Origin: an uncultured Porphyromonadaceae bacterium
GTDB lineage: Bacteria; Bacteroidota; Bacteroidia; Bacteroidales; Muribaculaceae
Direction: 5' to 3'
Assembly (NCBI GenBank): GCA_947177685.1
Contig: CAMWVE010000017.1
Span: 1 to 55,415, forward strand
Length of the DNA stretch: 55,415 bases
Below, one piece after another: positions 16,024 to 24,912 of the stretch. Below the pieces are notes generated by a model, which searched no databases, was not told the DNA's origin, and saw only the letters and a list, made by a program, of their open reading frames with translations. Numbering within the stretch: the first letter of the stretch is position 1; the number at the start of each line of letters is the position of its first letter. The position numbers and the translations under genes are program-made.

Positions 16024-17196
16024 ATGAAAATGACACCTGACGAATTTAAAGATATTGCTCCTTACGAGGACAGAGAGTTTTTAGAAAAACTTTCAGATTT
16101 GACCAAGGAACCCGGATTTGAGCATGCTGTAAGATTCATTATGCCCAATGTTGACTTCGACCAATTCTGCCAACAGCTGAAAAGTGTGAAAAGCACTGAT
16201 GAATTCCAAATGCTTGTGATGTATCCTTTTCTGCGGAAAATTGCCGAATCCACCACATCGGGAATCACCATCAGCGGAATGGAAAATTATGACAAGCACT
16301 TGAGCTACACCATAATAACCAACCACCGCGACATTGTTCTGGATGCCTCATTCCTTAACATGGTATTAGTTGACAACGGTCTGCCCACTACGGAGATAGC
16401 CATTGGCGACAATCTGCTCATCTATGACTGGATCAACGATCTGGTGCGTGTCAACAAAAGCTTTATTGTCCGCCGCAACCTTGGCGTGAAGGAGGCACTG
16501 GTGGCTGCCCGTCAGCTTTCAGCATATATCCATTTTTGCATCTCCACCAAGCATGATTCAGTGTGGATTGCGCAACGCGAGGGACGCGCCAAGGACTCCA
16601 ACGACAAGACCCAAGAGAGCCTGATAAAGATGCTTGCCCTTGCAGGCGGAGATTCAGCCCGCGCCAACATCGAGGCGGTGAATCTGCTCCCCTGCGCCAT
16701 CTCCTACGAATATGACCCCAATGACTACCTGAAGGCACGCGAGTTTCTGCTGCGCCGTCGCAACCCCGACTTCAAGAAAACGCAACGCGACGATCTTTTC
16801 AGCATGGAAACCGGGCTTCTCGGCTTCAAAGGTCATGTTCATTACACCCTCGGACGTTGCATAACTCCGCAGATTGCCGGTATGCCTGCCGAAGCTGACC
16901 GCAATGCCGTGGCAGCCGAAGCAGCCCGACTCATCGACCATGAAATCCATTCAGGCTACATGATTTATCCAATAAACTACATAGCCTACGACCATATCAA
17001 CAACAGCACGGAGTTTGCGAAACACTATACCCCTGAACAGGTTCAGCAGGTCAGTGAATATATCAACTCTCAACTCCGGAAAGTTGATGTAGCCGACATT
17101 ACTCCCGAGGAATATGATTTCATGCTGGATGCCGTTTACAACATGTATGCAAACCCGTTGAAAAACAAACTCGTAGCACTTGAGACGGAGGTATAA
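16024..17196 (+). CDS. PlsC-type acyltransferase (lysophospholipid acyltransferase superfamily)
   Basis: 390 residues. NHRDIVLDASF (about 99-109) is the acyltransferase motif I region, here with His and Asp five residues apart instead of the usual four. AQREGRAKDSND (about 183-194) fits motif III, where Glu-Gly binds the glycerol phosphate. A Pro-containing stretch (about 221-227, NLLPCAISYEY) resembles motif IV. No clear membrane helix is seen. The likely job is acyl transfer to glycerol phosphate or a related lipid, but substrate is not readable. It is first in a four-gene operon and 5 nt from the metallophosphoesterase. Confidence 0.82.
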   Translation: MKMTPDEFKDIAPYEDREFLEKLSDLTKEPGFEHAVRFIMPNVDFDQFCQQLKSVKSTDEFQMLVMYPFLRKIAESTTSGITISGMENYDKHLSYTIITNHRDIVLDASFLNMVLVDNGLPTTEIAIGDNLLIYDWINDLVRVNKSFIVRRNLGVKEALVAARQLSAYIHFCISTKHDSVWIAQREGRAKDSNDKTQESLIKMLALAGGDSARANIEAVNLLPCAISYEYDPNDYLKAREFLLRRRNPDFKKTQRDDLFSMETGLLGFKGHVHYTLGRCITPQIAGMPAEADRNAVAAEAARLIDHEIHSGYMIYPINYIAYDHINNSTEFAKHYTPEQVQQVSEYINSQLRKVDVADITPEEYDFMLDAVYNMYANPLKNKLVALETEV

Positions 17197-17201
17197 GCCT
17201 G

Positions 17202-18395
17202 ATGCGCATACCACATCTGATATTGCTGATTTTCCTGATCGTCGACCTGCTGGCTGACGGATATATCTATGCCGTGATATGTCGCAGGGTGCGCCGGGCT
17301 AAGCTTTGGAACCGTGCGCATCTGATCTCGGCAGCCGTTCTGCTGCTGGCACTGATAACGGCTGTGGTGATGCCCTATCGACAAGGTTCTGACAACCAAC
17401 TACTTGTGGTTATGTGGGTACTCTATGCCTACGCCACTGTTTACATATCCAAAATATTCTTTGTAATAATTGACCTGACAGCGCATCTGCCGAACCTGTG
17501 GCATCACCCGCATTGGAAATGGGTGACACGCGCAGGAATCTGCGGCGCCATATTAATCTTTATTTCTATGTGGTGGGGAGCATTACTCAACCGTTTCACA
17601 ATGGACGTGAAACCTGTGGAAATTTCAATATCCGACCTTCCCGAAAGCTTCGACGGCTACACCATAGTGCAGCTTTCGGACCTTCATCTGGGTTCCTACA
17701 ACAAAAACACAACCTACGTCAGCCGCCTCGTCGACGAGGTCAATGCGCTTGAGCCTGACCTGATTGTCTTTACGGGTGACATAGTCAATCGACGGAGCGC
17801 CGAGATGCTCCCGTTTACCGAAACACTGTCAAAACTGAAGGCGCGCGACGGAGTGGTATCTGTCCTCGGCAACCATGACTACGGCGACTACTCGTCATGG
17901 AAAACCGAGGAAGCCAAACGCCGCAACCTCGAACTGATGATTGAAACCCAGCACAAGATGGGCTGGGATCTGTTGCTGAACGAAACCCGTACCATCTCGC
18001 GCGGCAACGACTCCATAGCAGTCATAGGGGTGGAGAACATCGGTGACCCTCCCTTCCACAGCTACGGCGACCTGAACAAAGCCTATCCCACGCTCGATGA
18101 TTCGGTGACCAAGATTCTGCTTTCGCACAATCCTGCCCACTGGCAGACCGATATTCGCGGCAACAACAAGGTCAACATACCGCTGACACTGTCAGGACAC
18201 ACCCATGCCATGCAATGCACCGTGGGCAAAATCTCCCCTGCCCGACTCCGTTATAAATACTGGGGAGGGCTCTATGACGACGGTGGTGCCACGGACAACC
18301 GCCTATATGTCAACATAGGCATAGGCACCGTGGGTTTTCCGGCACGCATAGGTGCTACGCCTGAAATCACGTTAATCACCCTGAGAAAAAAATAA
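17202..18395 (+). CDS. Membrane-anchored metallophosphoesterase (YkuE/LpxG-like)
   Basis: 397 residues. About four hydrophobic helices fill residues 1-130, then a calcineurin-like domain with every metal motif: QLSDLHLGS, FTGDIVNR, LGNHDYGD, LLSHNP and SGHTHAMQ. Such proteins hydrolyse phosphomonoesters or pyrophosphates. Membrane-linked members include the lipid A precursor hydrolase LpxG and YkuE. With an acyltransferase upstream, a lipid phosphate substrate is a fair inference but unproven. Confidence 0.87.
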   Translation: MRIPHLILLIFLIVDLLADGYIYAVICRRVRRAKLWNRAHLISAAVLLLALITAVVMPYRQGSDNQLLVVMWVLYAYATVYISKIFFVIIDLTAHLPNLWHHPHWKWVTRAGICGAILIFISMWWGALLNRFTMDVKPVEISISDLPESFDGYTIVQLSDLHLGSYNKNTTYVSRLVDEVNALEPDLIVFTGDIVNRRSAEMLPFTETLSKLKARDGVVSVLGNHDYGDYSSWKTEEAKRRNLELMIETQHKMGWDLLLNETRTISRGNDSIAVIGVENIGDPPFHSYGDLNKAYPTLDDSVTKILLSHNPAHWQTDIRGNNKVNIPLTLSGHTHAMQCTVGKISPARLRYKYWGGLYDDGGATDNRLYVNIGIGTVGFPARIGATPEITLITLRKK

Positions 18396-18404
18396 ACTGA
18401 CGTC

Positions 18405-20531
18405 ATGGATTTTGCTCTCGCCATCTGCAACAAAACCGGACTGCCCCACCGTGGCATCGCCGCAACCATAGCGTTGCTCGAGCAGGGTGCGACCATTCCG
18501 TTCATCAGCCGTTACCGCAAGGAGGTGACCGGCGGACTTGACGAGGTGCAGATTTTCAACATATCGCAGATTTATGACTCGCTGACAGAGTTGCAGCGGC
18601 GCAAGCAGACCGTGATACAGACCATCACAGAGCAGAACGCCATGACCCCGGAGCTGCTCGCGCGAATAGAGGAAATCACTGAGCCTAACGAGCTTGAGGA
18701 CCTCTATCTGCCCTACAAACCTAAACGCCGCACCCGCGCTGCCATAGCCCGCGAGCAGGGTCTCGAACCGCTTGCCCGACTGATAATGTCGCAGAATCCG
18801 GGCGATCCGGTCAAGGCTGCCGTCAGGTTTCTCAATGATAAGGTAGCGACGACCGATGATGCCCTGAAAGGAGCCATGGATATAGCTGCAGAATGGGTCA
18901 GCGAGCATCCGCGTAACCGCAACACCGTGCGCAACCGCTTCCGCCGCGAGGCTGTCATAGAGTCTACCGTGATCAAAGGAAAAGAGGATGAGGGTGAGAA
19001 ATACCGTTCATATTTCAACTGGAGCGAGCCGCTTCGCCGGTGCTCATCACACCGCTATCTGGCAATGCGGCGCGGTGAAGCTGAAGGAATACTGAAAGTC
19101 AACATAAAAATTGATGATGACAGCGCCATACAGAAGCTGTGTGAAAACATATTGCGCAAGGGTGGCAACCCTCAGTCACAGGCATTGCTGCATGACGCCA
19201 TAGCCGATTCCTACAAACGGCTGATGCGTCCGTCGCTGGAGAATGAGGCGGCTGCCGAAGCGCGCCGTCAGGCTGACGCCGTGGCAATCAGTGCGTTTGC
19301 CGACAATGTGGAGCAACTGCTGATGGCACCTCCGTTGAGAGGCAAGCGAGTAATGGCAATAGACCCCGGCTACAGAACCGGATGCAAGATTGTATGCCTT
19401 GACAAGCAAGGTTTCCTGCTGCATAACGACATAATCTTCCCCACCCCTCCGACTAACGACCGCAAGGGGGCTGCACGGCGCGTGTCGAACATTGTGGAAG
19501 TCTACAAAATCGATGCCATAGCGCTCGGCAACGGCACGGCATCGCGTGAAACCGAGGAGTTCCTGCAGTCGATGCGCTTTCCGCGCAAGGTTGAAGTCTA
19601 TGTGGTCAGCGAAAACGGGGCGAGCATTTACTCCGCCTCAAAGATTGCGCGTGAGGAATTCCCTGACTATGATGTTACGGTTCGTGGAGCGGTCAGCATA
19701 GGTCGTCGCCTTATCGACCCGCTCTCGGAACTGGTGAAAATCGACCCGAAATCAATAGGCGTGGGGCAATATCAGCACGATGTCGACCAGACGTTGCTGA
19801 AGCTTTCGCTTGACAACACCGTCACCAACTGCGTGAACCGCGTGGGAGTAAATGTGAACACCGCTTCGCGCCAATTGCTGTCGTATGTGTCAGGAATTGG
19901 TCCCGCACTGGCGGACAATATCATCAGCTATCGCCATGAAAACGGTGATTTCACCCGGCGGTCCGACCTGAAAAAAGTGCCGCGACTGGGCGAAAAAGCC
20001 TACGAGCAAGCGGCGGGATTCCTCCGGATTCCCGAAGGAGAAAACCCGCTTGACAACACATCGGTTCACCCCGAGAGCTATCATATAGTTCACCGGATGG
20101 CTGATGATTTAGGATGTCAGATAACCGAGCTTATCGCCAATAAAGAGCTGATAAGCAAGATAGAACCGGCGCGCTACATCAGCGAAACCGTTGGTCTGCC
20201 AACCCTTACCGACATCATCCGCGAACTTGAGAAACCGGGGCATGACCCGCGCAAACAGGCTGAGGTGATGGAGTTCGACCCCAATGTGAAAACCATCGAG
20301 GACCTGCGGCAAGGAATGATTCTCAACGGCATAGTCAACAATATCACCGACTTCGGCGTTTTTGTAGATATAGGAATCAAACAGAGCGGTCTGGTTCACA
20401 TATCGCAACTTTCCGACAAGAGAGTCGCTTCGCCGCGCGATATAGTCAACATTCATCAGCATGTCAGGGTAAAAGTGCTTGAAGTGGACCTGAACCGCAA
20501 ACGTATAGCATTGACAATGAGAGGAATATAG
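18405..20531 (+). CDS. tex: Tex-family RNA-binding transcriptional accessory protein
   Basis: 708 residues with the full Tex order: N-terminal helical domain (PFISRYRKEVTGGLDEVQI), YqgF/RNase H-like domain (VMAIDPGYRTGCKIVCLD, about 319-336), helix-hairpin-helix (LLSYVSGIGPALADNIISYR, about 489-508) and a C-terminal S1 domain (GMILNGIVNNITDFGVFVDIG to the end). Tex binds RNA and relates to eukaryotic Spt6. It follows the metallophosphoesterase by 9 nt and precedes the HPPK-like gene by 6 nt. Confidence 0.96.
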   Translation: MDFALAICNKTGLPHRGIAATIALLEQGATIPFISRYRKEVTGGLDEVQIFNISQIYDSLTELQRRKQTVIQTITEQNAMTPELLARIEEITEPNELEDLYLPYKPKRRTRAAIAREQGLEPLARLIMSQNPGDPVKAAVRFLNDKVATTDDALKGAMDIAAEWVSEHPRNRNTVRNRFRREAVIESTVIKGKEDEGEKYRSYFNWSEPLRRCSSHRYLAMRRGEAEGILKVNIKIDDDSAIQKLCENILRKGGNPQSQALLHDAIADSYKRLMRPSLENEAAAEARRQADAVAISAFADNVEQLLMAPPLRGKRVMAIDPGYRTGCKIVCLDKQGFLLHNDIIFPTPPTNDRKGAARRVSNIVEVYKIDAIALGNGTASRETEEFLQSMRFPRKVEVYVVSENGASIYSASKIAREEFPDYDVTVRGAVSIGRRLIDPLSELVKIDPKSIGVGQYQHDVDQTLLKLSLDNTVTNCVNRVGVNVNTASRQLLSYVSGIGPALADNIISYRHENGDFTRRSDLKKVPRLGEKAYEQAAGFLRIPEGENPLDNTSVHPESYHIVHRMADDLGCQITELIANKELISKIEPARYISETVGLPTLTDIIRELEKPGHDPRKQAEVMEFDPNVKTIEDLRQGMILNGIVNNITDFGVFVDIGIKQSGLVHISQLSDKRVASPRDIVNIHQHVRVKVLEVDLNRKRIALTMRGI

Positions 20532-20537
20532 AGAACC

Positions 20538-20924
20538 ATGCACAGAATAATAGTAGGAATAGGAAGCAACACCATCGATCGCTGGGAACGTGTGGAAAAA
20601 GCACTGCACTGGTTGAACGAGTTTACCATGTCAAGCAAGAAATCATCAATATATCACACCAAACCTGAAGGAAAAAACGCCGGAAGTGTAAACTACACCT
20701 ATGCCAATGCCGTGTTTTTTGCCCTGACACCCATGGCACGCGAAGATTTGGAGGTCAAACTGAAGCAATATGAGGTTGACAACGGACGTGATGAACGGAT
20801 GAAAACCTTCGGTATTGTCCCCATTGATCTGGATCTCGTTTACTTCGATGAAGAGCTGATACGCCCAAACGAAATGGCACGCGACTACTTCCGTCGCGGA
20901 TATGAGGAGATATTTACCCGATAA
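20538..20924 (+). CDS. Short HPPK (FolK)-like protein
   Basis: 128 residues against about 160 for FolK. HPPK features present are GIGSN at the N terminus, YHTKPEG, YANAV and the metal-binding pair in PIDLDLVYF. The sequence before that pair reads GIVPIDLD where FolK has G-P-R-T-L-D-L-D, so the catalytic Arg (R92 in E. coli) is not seen, and the SPH...R C-terminal loop is lost. It may be a reduced HPPK or a pterin-binding relative. The last gene of the tex operon; terminator at 20998-21029. Confidence 0.7.
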   Translation: MHRIIVGIGSNTIDRWERVEKALHWLNEFTMSSKKSSIYHTKPEGKNAGSVNYTYANAVFFALTPMAREDLEVKLKQYEVDNGRDERMKTFGIVPIDLDLVYFDEELIRPNEMARDYFRRGYEEIFTR

Positions 20925-20940
20925 CACACCCGCTCACGTT

Positions 20941-20996
20941 AGAAGTTAACATCGCCTCGTTCAAACCATAACAAATATTGGGGAACGAGGACTTCT
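20941..20996 (+). repeat. Imperfect hairpin carrying the 19-bp repeat
   Basis: CCTCGTTC (20955-20962) pairs with GAACGAGG (20983-20990), and outside an 8-nt bulge AGAAGT (20941-20946) pairs with ACTTCT (20991-20996). The loop and right arm hold the 19-mer at 20969-20987 that recurs at 8053-8071. It lies directly before a terminator. Confidence 0.6.
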
Positions 20997-20997
20997 A

Positions 20998-21029
20998 TTT
21001 TGCACACCGCACCCTGCGGTTGTGCAAAA
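20998..21029 (+). terminator. Terminator of the acyltransferase-tex-HPPK operon
   Basis: TTTTGCACACCGCA (20998-21011) pairs with TGCGGTTGTGCAAAA (21015-21029) with one bulged T and a CCC loop. It is a strong hairpin 74 nt after the HPPK-like stop, with CCCTTATATATTTT downstream. Confidence 0.75.
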
Positions 21030-21080
21030 CCCTTATATATTTTAGTGCTTTTGGGGTTATTTTTGTCCTTTTTTCCCAAA

Positions 21081-21115
21081 TTTGTTCTCTATATGATAAA
21101 TTTTCGGTAACTTTG
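21081..21115 (+). promoter_or_regulatory. Promoter of the DUF4493 operon
   Basis: TTTG (21081-21084), 23-nt spacer, TAACTTTG (21108-21115). The predicted start is near 21121, giving a leader of about 78 nt before the ATG at 21199. Confidence 0.6.
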
Positions 21116-21198
21116 ACACGAAAATTGCCATTTCCGAAGAGCATTTCACACACATTTCTTGCAATTTAAGTTAATTTATCATAAATCAATCAACGAGT

Positions 21199-23628
21199 AT
21201 GAAGAAATTCTTTTACACCGGTCTTTTTGTGATTGCCGCCGTATCATTGTGCGGTTGTTCCGAAGAGAACGGCGGATTGCTTGGTGATTCCACAGGTGGA
21301 ATTGCATTATCCGTAAATCTCGACTCTCAGTTGGCATCAAGTCCCGATGCGGGAACAGTAACCTCTCGTGCATCAGCAAAATCCATTGCGCCTGAGGACC
21401 TTACGCTCCGACTGACCAGCGCCGACGGTTCCTACTCATCGACATGGAGCTACAGTTCTTTCCCCACAGAACAGCAGTTCAAAGTAGGAGAGTACACTCT
21501 CGAAGCTTTCTATGGTGAAGAAGGTGAAGAAGGTTTTGAAAAACCTTGGTATCATGAAAGTACCACACTAAAAGTATATGAGAATCAGGTGACTCCGGTA
21601 GCCATGAAGGTGCAGATAAAAAACGCACTGGTTCAGGTTGCTTACACTGACGATTTCAAGAAATATTTCTCAAACTACAGCGCTACCATAACAGGCGCAG
21701 GTTCACCGGTTTACTTTTCACCCACCGAAACCCGTCCGGTTTATGTGACAGCCGGTCCGGTTAAAGTTTCAACCAAAATGACCACTCCTCAGGGTAAGGA
21801 AGTGGAGATGAACGCAGATGTATTCCAAGCTGAAGCACGTCACCTCTACACTGTCACCTTCGGTATTGACGGAACTCCCGGCAACCTTAAGCTGACAATC
21901 AGCTACGATGACTCACTGGAGATTGAGGATGTCATCATCAACCTCGATGATCTGGAATCATCACCCGCACCCACATTCAACGCTGAAGGTTTCACCCCCG
22001 GAACCCCGCTGCTGCTGGTTGAAGGTATGACTCCGGCTGCGCCTGTGAAACTGAACCTCGTTGCCATGGCTGGTTTCACCTCCGTAGAACTTGCCACAGA
22101 ATCGAAATCGCTCATTCAGCAAGGTTGGCCCGCAAAAGTAAATCTGATTGCAGCTGACGCTCACGATCAGTCGGTTCTTCAGGCTCTCGGTCTGCAGGTT
22201 CGCGGTCTGTTCCGCAATCCTGACAAAATGGCAGTTCTGGATTTCACTCATGTAAGCGAGCATATAGCTTATGTGGAATCAGACCCGCATACAACCTTCA
22301 CCATCACAGTGACTGACCGCCTCAACCGTCAGCTTGAACCGGTGGTTATTTCCATCGAGACCCTCAAGACCGTCTATGACTTCGGTGAGTTCAAACCCCT
22401 GTACTGGAACTCCTCAGAACTGACGTTCACATTTAATTATAACGGCGCCAACTTCACTGATGACATCAAGTTCTATTATAAGAACACCCGCGGAACCTAC
22501 ACTCCCTCGGAATACAAAGTCACCAAACTCAGCGATGAAAGCTACGAAGTTGTGGCAACGGTTCCTGCCAATGAAAGCGATGTGATCATTAAAGGAACTT
22601 ACAAGGATGTCACCATCGGCGAAAAGACAATCAGCCGCATGGGTGACGAACTCGCAGCGGTGGAGAATTCAATCTACGCCACCCATGCAACCGTCAACAT
22701 CCTGTCGTCAAGCCGTACTTCGGGCGATGTGAAAATATACGCCATAAACAACAGCGGAGCGATGACCGAACTTAAATCCGCCTCAGGCGAAAGCGGTTTC
22801 GTTGTGTCAGGTCTGAAACCTGGCACAGAATATCACCTGCTCGCAGCCACTGATGGCAAACTGACAAAATCAGCCACCATCACCACCGAGAACGCCGCTC
22901 AGCTCCCTATTGAAGAATTTGAGACATGGAAAACCACTTCGAATGGCTCTAACTGGTCATGCGAGCAGATAAACGAAGGCGCTATCTGGGGTACCAATAA
23001 CCCTATGACCACCAGTCAGGGGGGTGATTTCGGATATACCAAGTGCTCCGGAACAGTCAAGTCCACCACTCCCCACACAGGCAAATCACCCATACTGCTC
23101 CGAACCATCGGTTGGGGTAGCGGCAACACAGCCATCGGCACATCCTCATTGTTCGGTGGTTCCAAGATGAAATATGCCGATGCCGGTCTGCTTCATCTCG
23201 GAAGCTCTCGCACAACTCGTCCCTCTGACCATTCCGGCACTCAGGGTTCACTCTCTACCGATGACCTCACCACCGGTTATCCCTTCACTACCCGCCCCTC
23301 GGCACTGACATTCTGGTACCAATATCATGCCGTGAACAGCAGCGACAAAGGTTACGCCGAAATCTCGGTTTATGACAGTCAGAACAACGTGATAGCATCA
23401 GGCAACATCAACCTTGACCCTCAAGGCGAATACACCAAGGCAAACATTCCGCTGAATTATGCTGCCGGAAGCGCCAAGGCTGCAAAAATCTATGTGAAGT
23501 TCCTCTCGACCAACACCGAACAGGCTCTCGCACGCGACTGGGCATGGATCACACCTGCCAATGTGTCGTCAAGCGCAATGCACATCGGCTCCCAACTCTA
23601 TCTCGACGATATCGAGCTAACCTATTAA
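21199..23628 (+). CDS. DUF4493/PCMD surface lipoprotein A
   Basis: 809 residues. Lipobox SLCGC with Cys at about 20, followed by SEEN, an acidic tail that marks surface export in Bacteroidota. An N-terminal DUF4493 region (about 30-250: SVNLDSQL, SRASA, FKVGEYTLEAFYG, KVQIKNALVQVAY) is followed by Ig/Fn3-like repeats (about 260-570). The C terminus (about 575-809) is a PCMD-type putative carbohydrate-handling domain ending YLDDIELTY. Function unknown. It is the first of three related genes, 4 nt apart from the next. Confidence 0.87.
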   Translation: MKKFFYTGLFVIAAVSLCGCSEENGGLLGDSTGGIALSVNLDSQLASSPDAGTVTSRASAKSIAPEDLTLRLTSADGSYSSTWSYSSFPTEQQFKVGEYTLEAFYGEEGEEGFEKPWYHESTTLKVYENQVTPVAMKVQIKNALVQVAYTDDFKKYFSNYSATITGAGSPVYFSPTETRPVYVTAGPVKVSTKMTTPQGKEVEMNADVFQAEARHLYTVTFGIDGTPGNLKLTISYDDSLEIEDVIINLDDLESSPAPTFNAEGFTPGTPLLLVEGMTPAAPVKLNLVAMAGFTSVELATESKSLIQQGWPAKVNLIAADAHDQSVLQALGLQVRGLFRNPDKMAVLDFTHVSEHIAYVESDPHTTFTITVTDRLNRQLEPVVISIETLKTVYDFGEFKPLYWNSSELTFTFNYNGANFTDDIKFYYKNTRGTYTPSEYKVTKLSDESYEVVATVPANESDVIIKGTYKDVTIGEKTISRMGDELAAVENSIYATHATVNILSSSRTSGDVKIYAINNSGAMTELKSASGESGFVVSGLKPGTEYHLLAATDGKLTKSATITTENAAQLPIEEFETWKTTSNGSNWSCEQINEGAIWGTNNPMTTSQGGDFGYTKCSGTVKSTTPHTGKSPILLRTIGWGSGNTAIGTSSLFGGSKMKYADAGLLHLGSSRTTRPSDHSGTQGSLSTDDLTTGYPFTTRPSALTFWYQYHAVNSSDKGYAEISVYDSQNNVIASGNINLDPQGEYTKANIPLNYAAGSAKAAKIYVKFLSTNTEQALARDWAWITPANVSSSAMHIGSQLYLDDIELTY

Positions 23629-23632
23629 ACTG

Positions 23633-24910
23633 ATGATTAGTATGAAATCAAAAATATTAACAATGGCTGCCTTGACGGCAGCAATGATTCTCCCCTCATG
23701 CAGCGAATCATGGCAACCGGAAATTGATAACACCGGTTCCTTGGCGCTCGGAACATTAGGGGTTGACGTTGACAAAGCAGAAAAAGTCATATCCAACTCA
23801 CGCGCATCAGTGGATCTGTCGCCGTTCATCATCACCGTGCGCAACAGTCAGGACGAAGTGAAAGGTGAATGGAAATATTCCCAGATGCCCGAAATCCTCA
23901 CCCTTCCCGTAGGTGCCTACACCGTGGACGTGGTTTCACATGTTGAAGAAAAGGCGGCATGGGAAGCGCCTCTGTTCAAGGGTTCGAAATCGTTCCAGAT
24001 CGAGAATAACAAAATCACTGACATAGGCGTGGTAACCTGTCTGTTCTCAAACATCAAGGTAACCATAGATTACGCCGAGGATCTGATTCCCCTGCTGGGT
24101 GACGACGTTAAAGTCACCGTAATTGCCAACGATGAAGGCACACTGGTATATGAAAAGGATGAGACCCGCGCCGGATATTTTCAGGCTCTGGACCACAGCA
24201 CCACACTCGTGGCTACCTTCACCGGCACCGTGGCTGGATACAGCGAGAACCTCCGCATTGTGCTCAACGATGTTGAAGCAGGTCAGCACCGCAAGATAAC
24301 CTACAAAATCAAGGATCACAAACCCGACATGCCTGATGAAACCGGTGGCATTGAAAATCCCGGTGTGGAGATTGACGCTTCGGTAATCACCGACGATATC
24401 AATTCAGACGCTCCTGCCTACGAAGAGCCTATCGAGGGCGAACGTCCCGGAAAAGAAGATCCCGAACAAGGTGAGGATCCCGGTCCCGTAGGTCCGGATG
24501 ACCCTGCTGATGACAACATCACAATTATCGGACAGGGCGACTTCGACATCAATGTGGTAAACGTACCTGAAGAAGGCAAAGCATACGCCGTCGACATCAC
24601 CAGCAAGCTTCCTCTTGCTCACCTCTATGTGAAAATCGACTCACAGACACTTCCGCCGGATGAACTGGCAACCATAGGTTTGACCGACAACTTCGACCTT
24701 GCCGAACCCGGTGACCTCGTAGAGGGTCTAACCAGCCTCGGTTTCCCCTACGGAGACAAAGTGAAAGGTCAGACCAGCGTCACGTTCGACATCACTCAGT
24801 TCATCCCCATGCTTACACTGTTAGGTGAAGGAGAATCGAACTTCATCCTGACAGCTGAGGATGAGAGCGGCTACAAGAAAACACAGAAACTCACCTTCAA
24901 AGTCAATTAA
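23633..24910 (+). CDS. DUF4493 surface lipoprotein B (no PCMD domain)
   Basis: 425 residues from the ATG at 23633. An ATG at 23642 (MKSKILTM) gives a better signal peptide and is equally likely. Lipobox ILPSC, then SESWQPEID. DUF4493 (about 35-225) includes RASVDLSPFIITV and LPVGAYTVDVVS. A Pro/Asp/Glu/Gly-rich hinge (about 225-295) leads to a last beta domain (about 298-425). It lacks the C-terminal PCMD domain of its two neighbours, so the operon encodes two long and one short member. Function unknown. Confidence 0.85.
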   Translation: MISMKSKILTMAALTAAMILPSCSESWQPEIDNTGSLALGTLGVDVDKAEKVISNSRASVDLSPFIITVRNSQDEVKGEWKYSQMPEILTLPVGAYTVDVVSHVEEKAAWEAPLFKGSKSFQIENNKITDIGVVTCLFSNIKVTIDYAEDLIPLLGDDVKVTVIANDEGTLVYEKDETRAGYFQALDHSTTLVATFTGTVAGYSENLRIVLNDVEAGQHRKITYKIKDHKPDMPDETGGIENPGVEIDASVITDDINSDAPAYEEPIEGERPGKEDPEQGEDPGPVGPDDPADDNITIIGQGDFDINVVNVPEEGKAYAVDITSKLPLAHLYVKIDSQTLPPDELATIGLTDNFDLAEPGDLVEGLTSLGFPYGDKVKGQTSVTFDITQFIPMLTLLGEGESNFILTAEDESGYKKTQKLTFKVN

Positions 24911-24912
24911 TT

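Noticed and set aside
20978-21169. Plus frame of 63 codons before the DUF4493 operon
   Set aside because: It overlaps the terminator at 20998-21029 and the promoter at 21081-21115.
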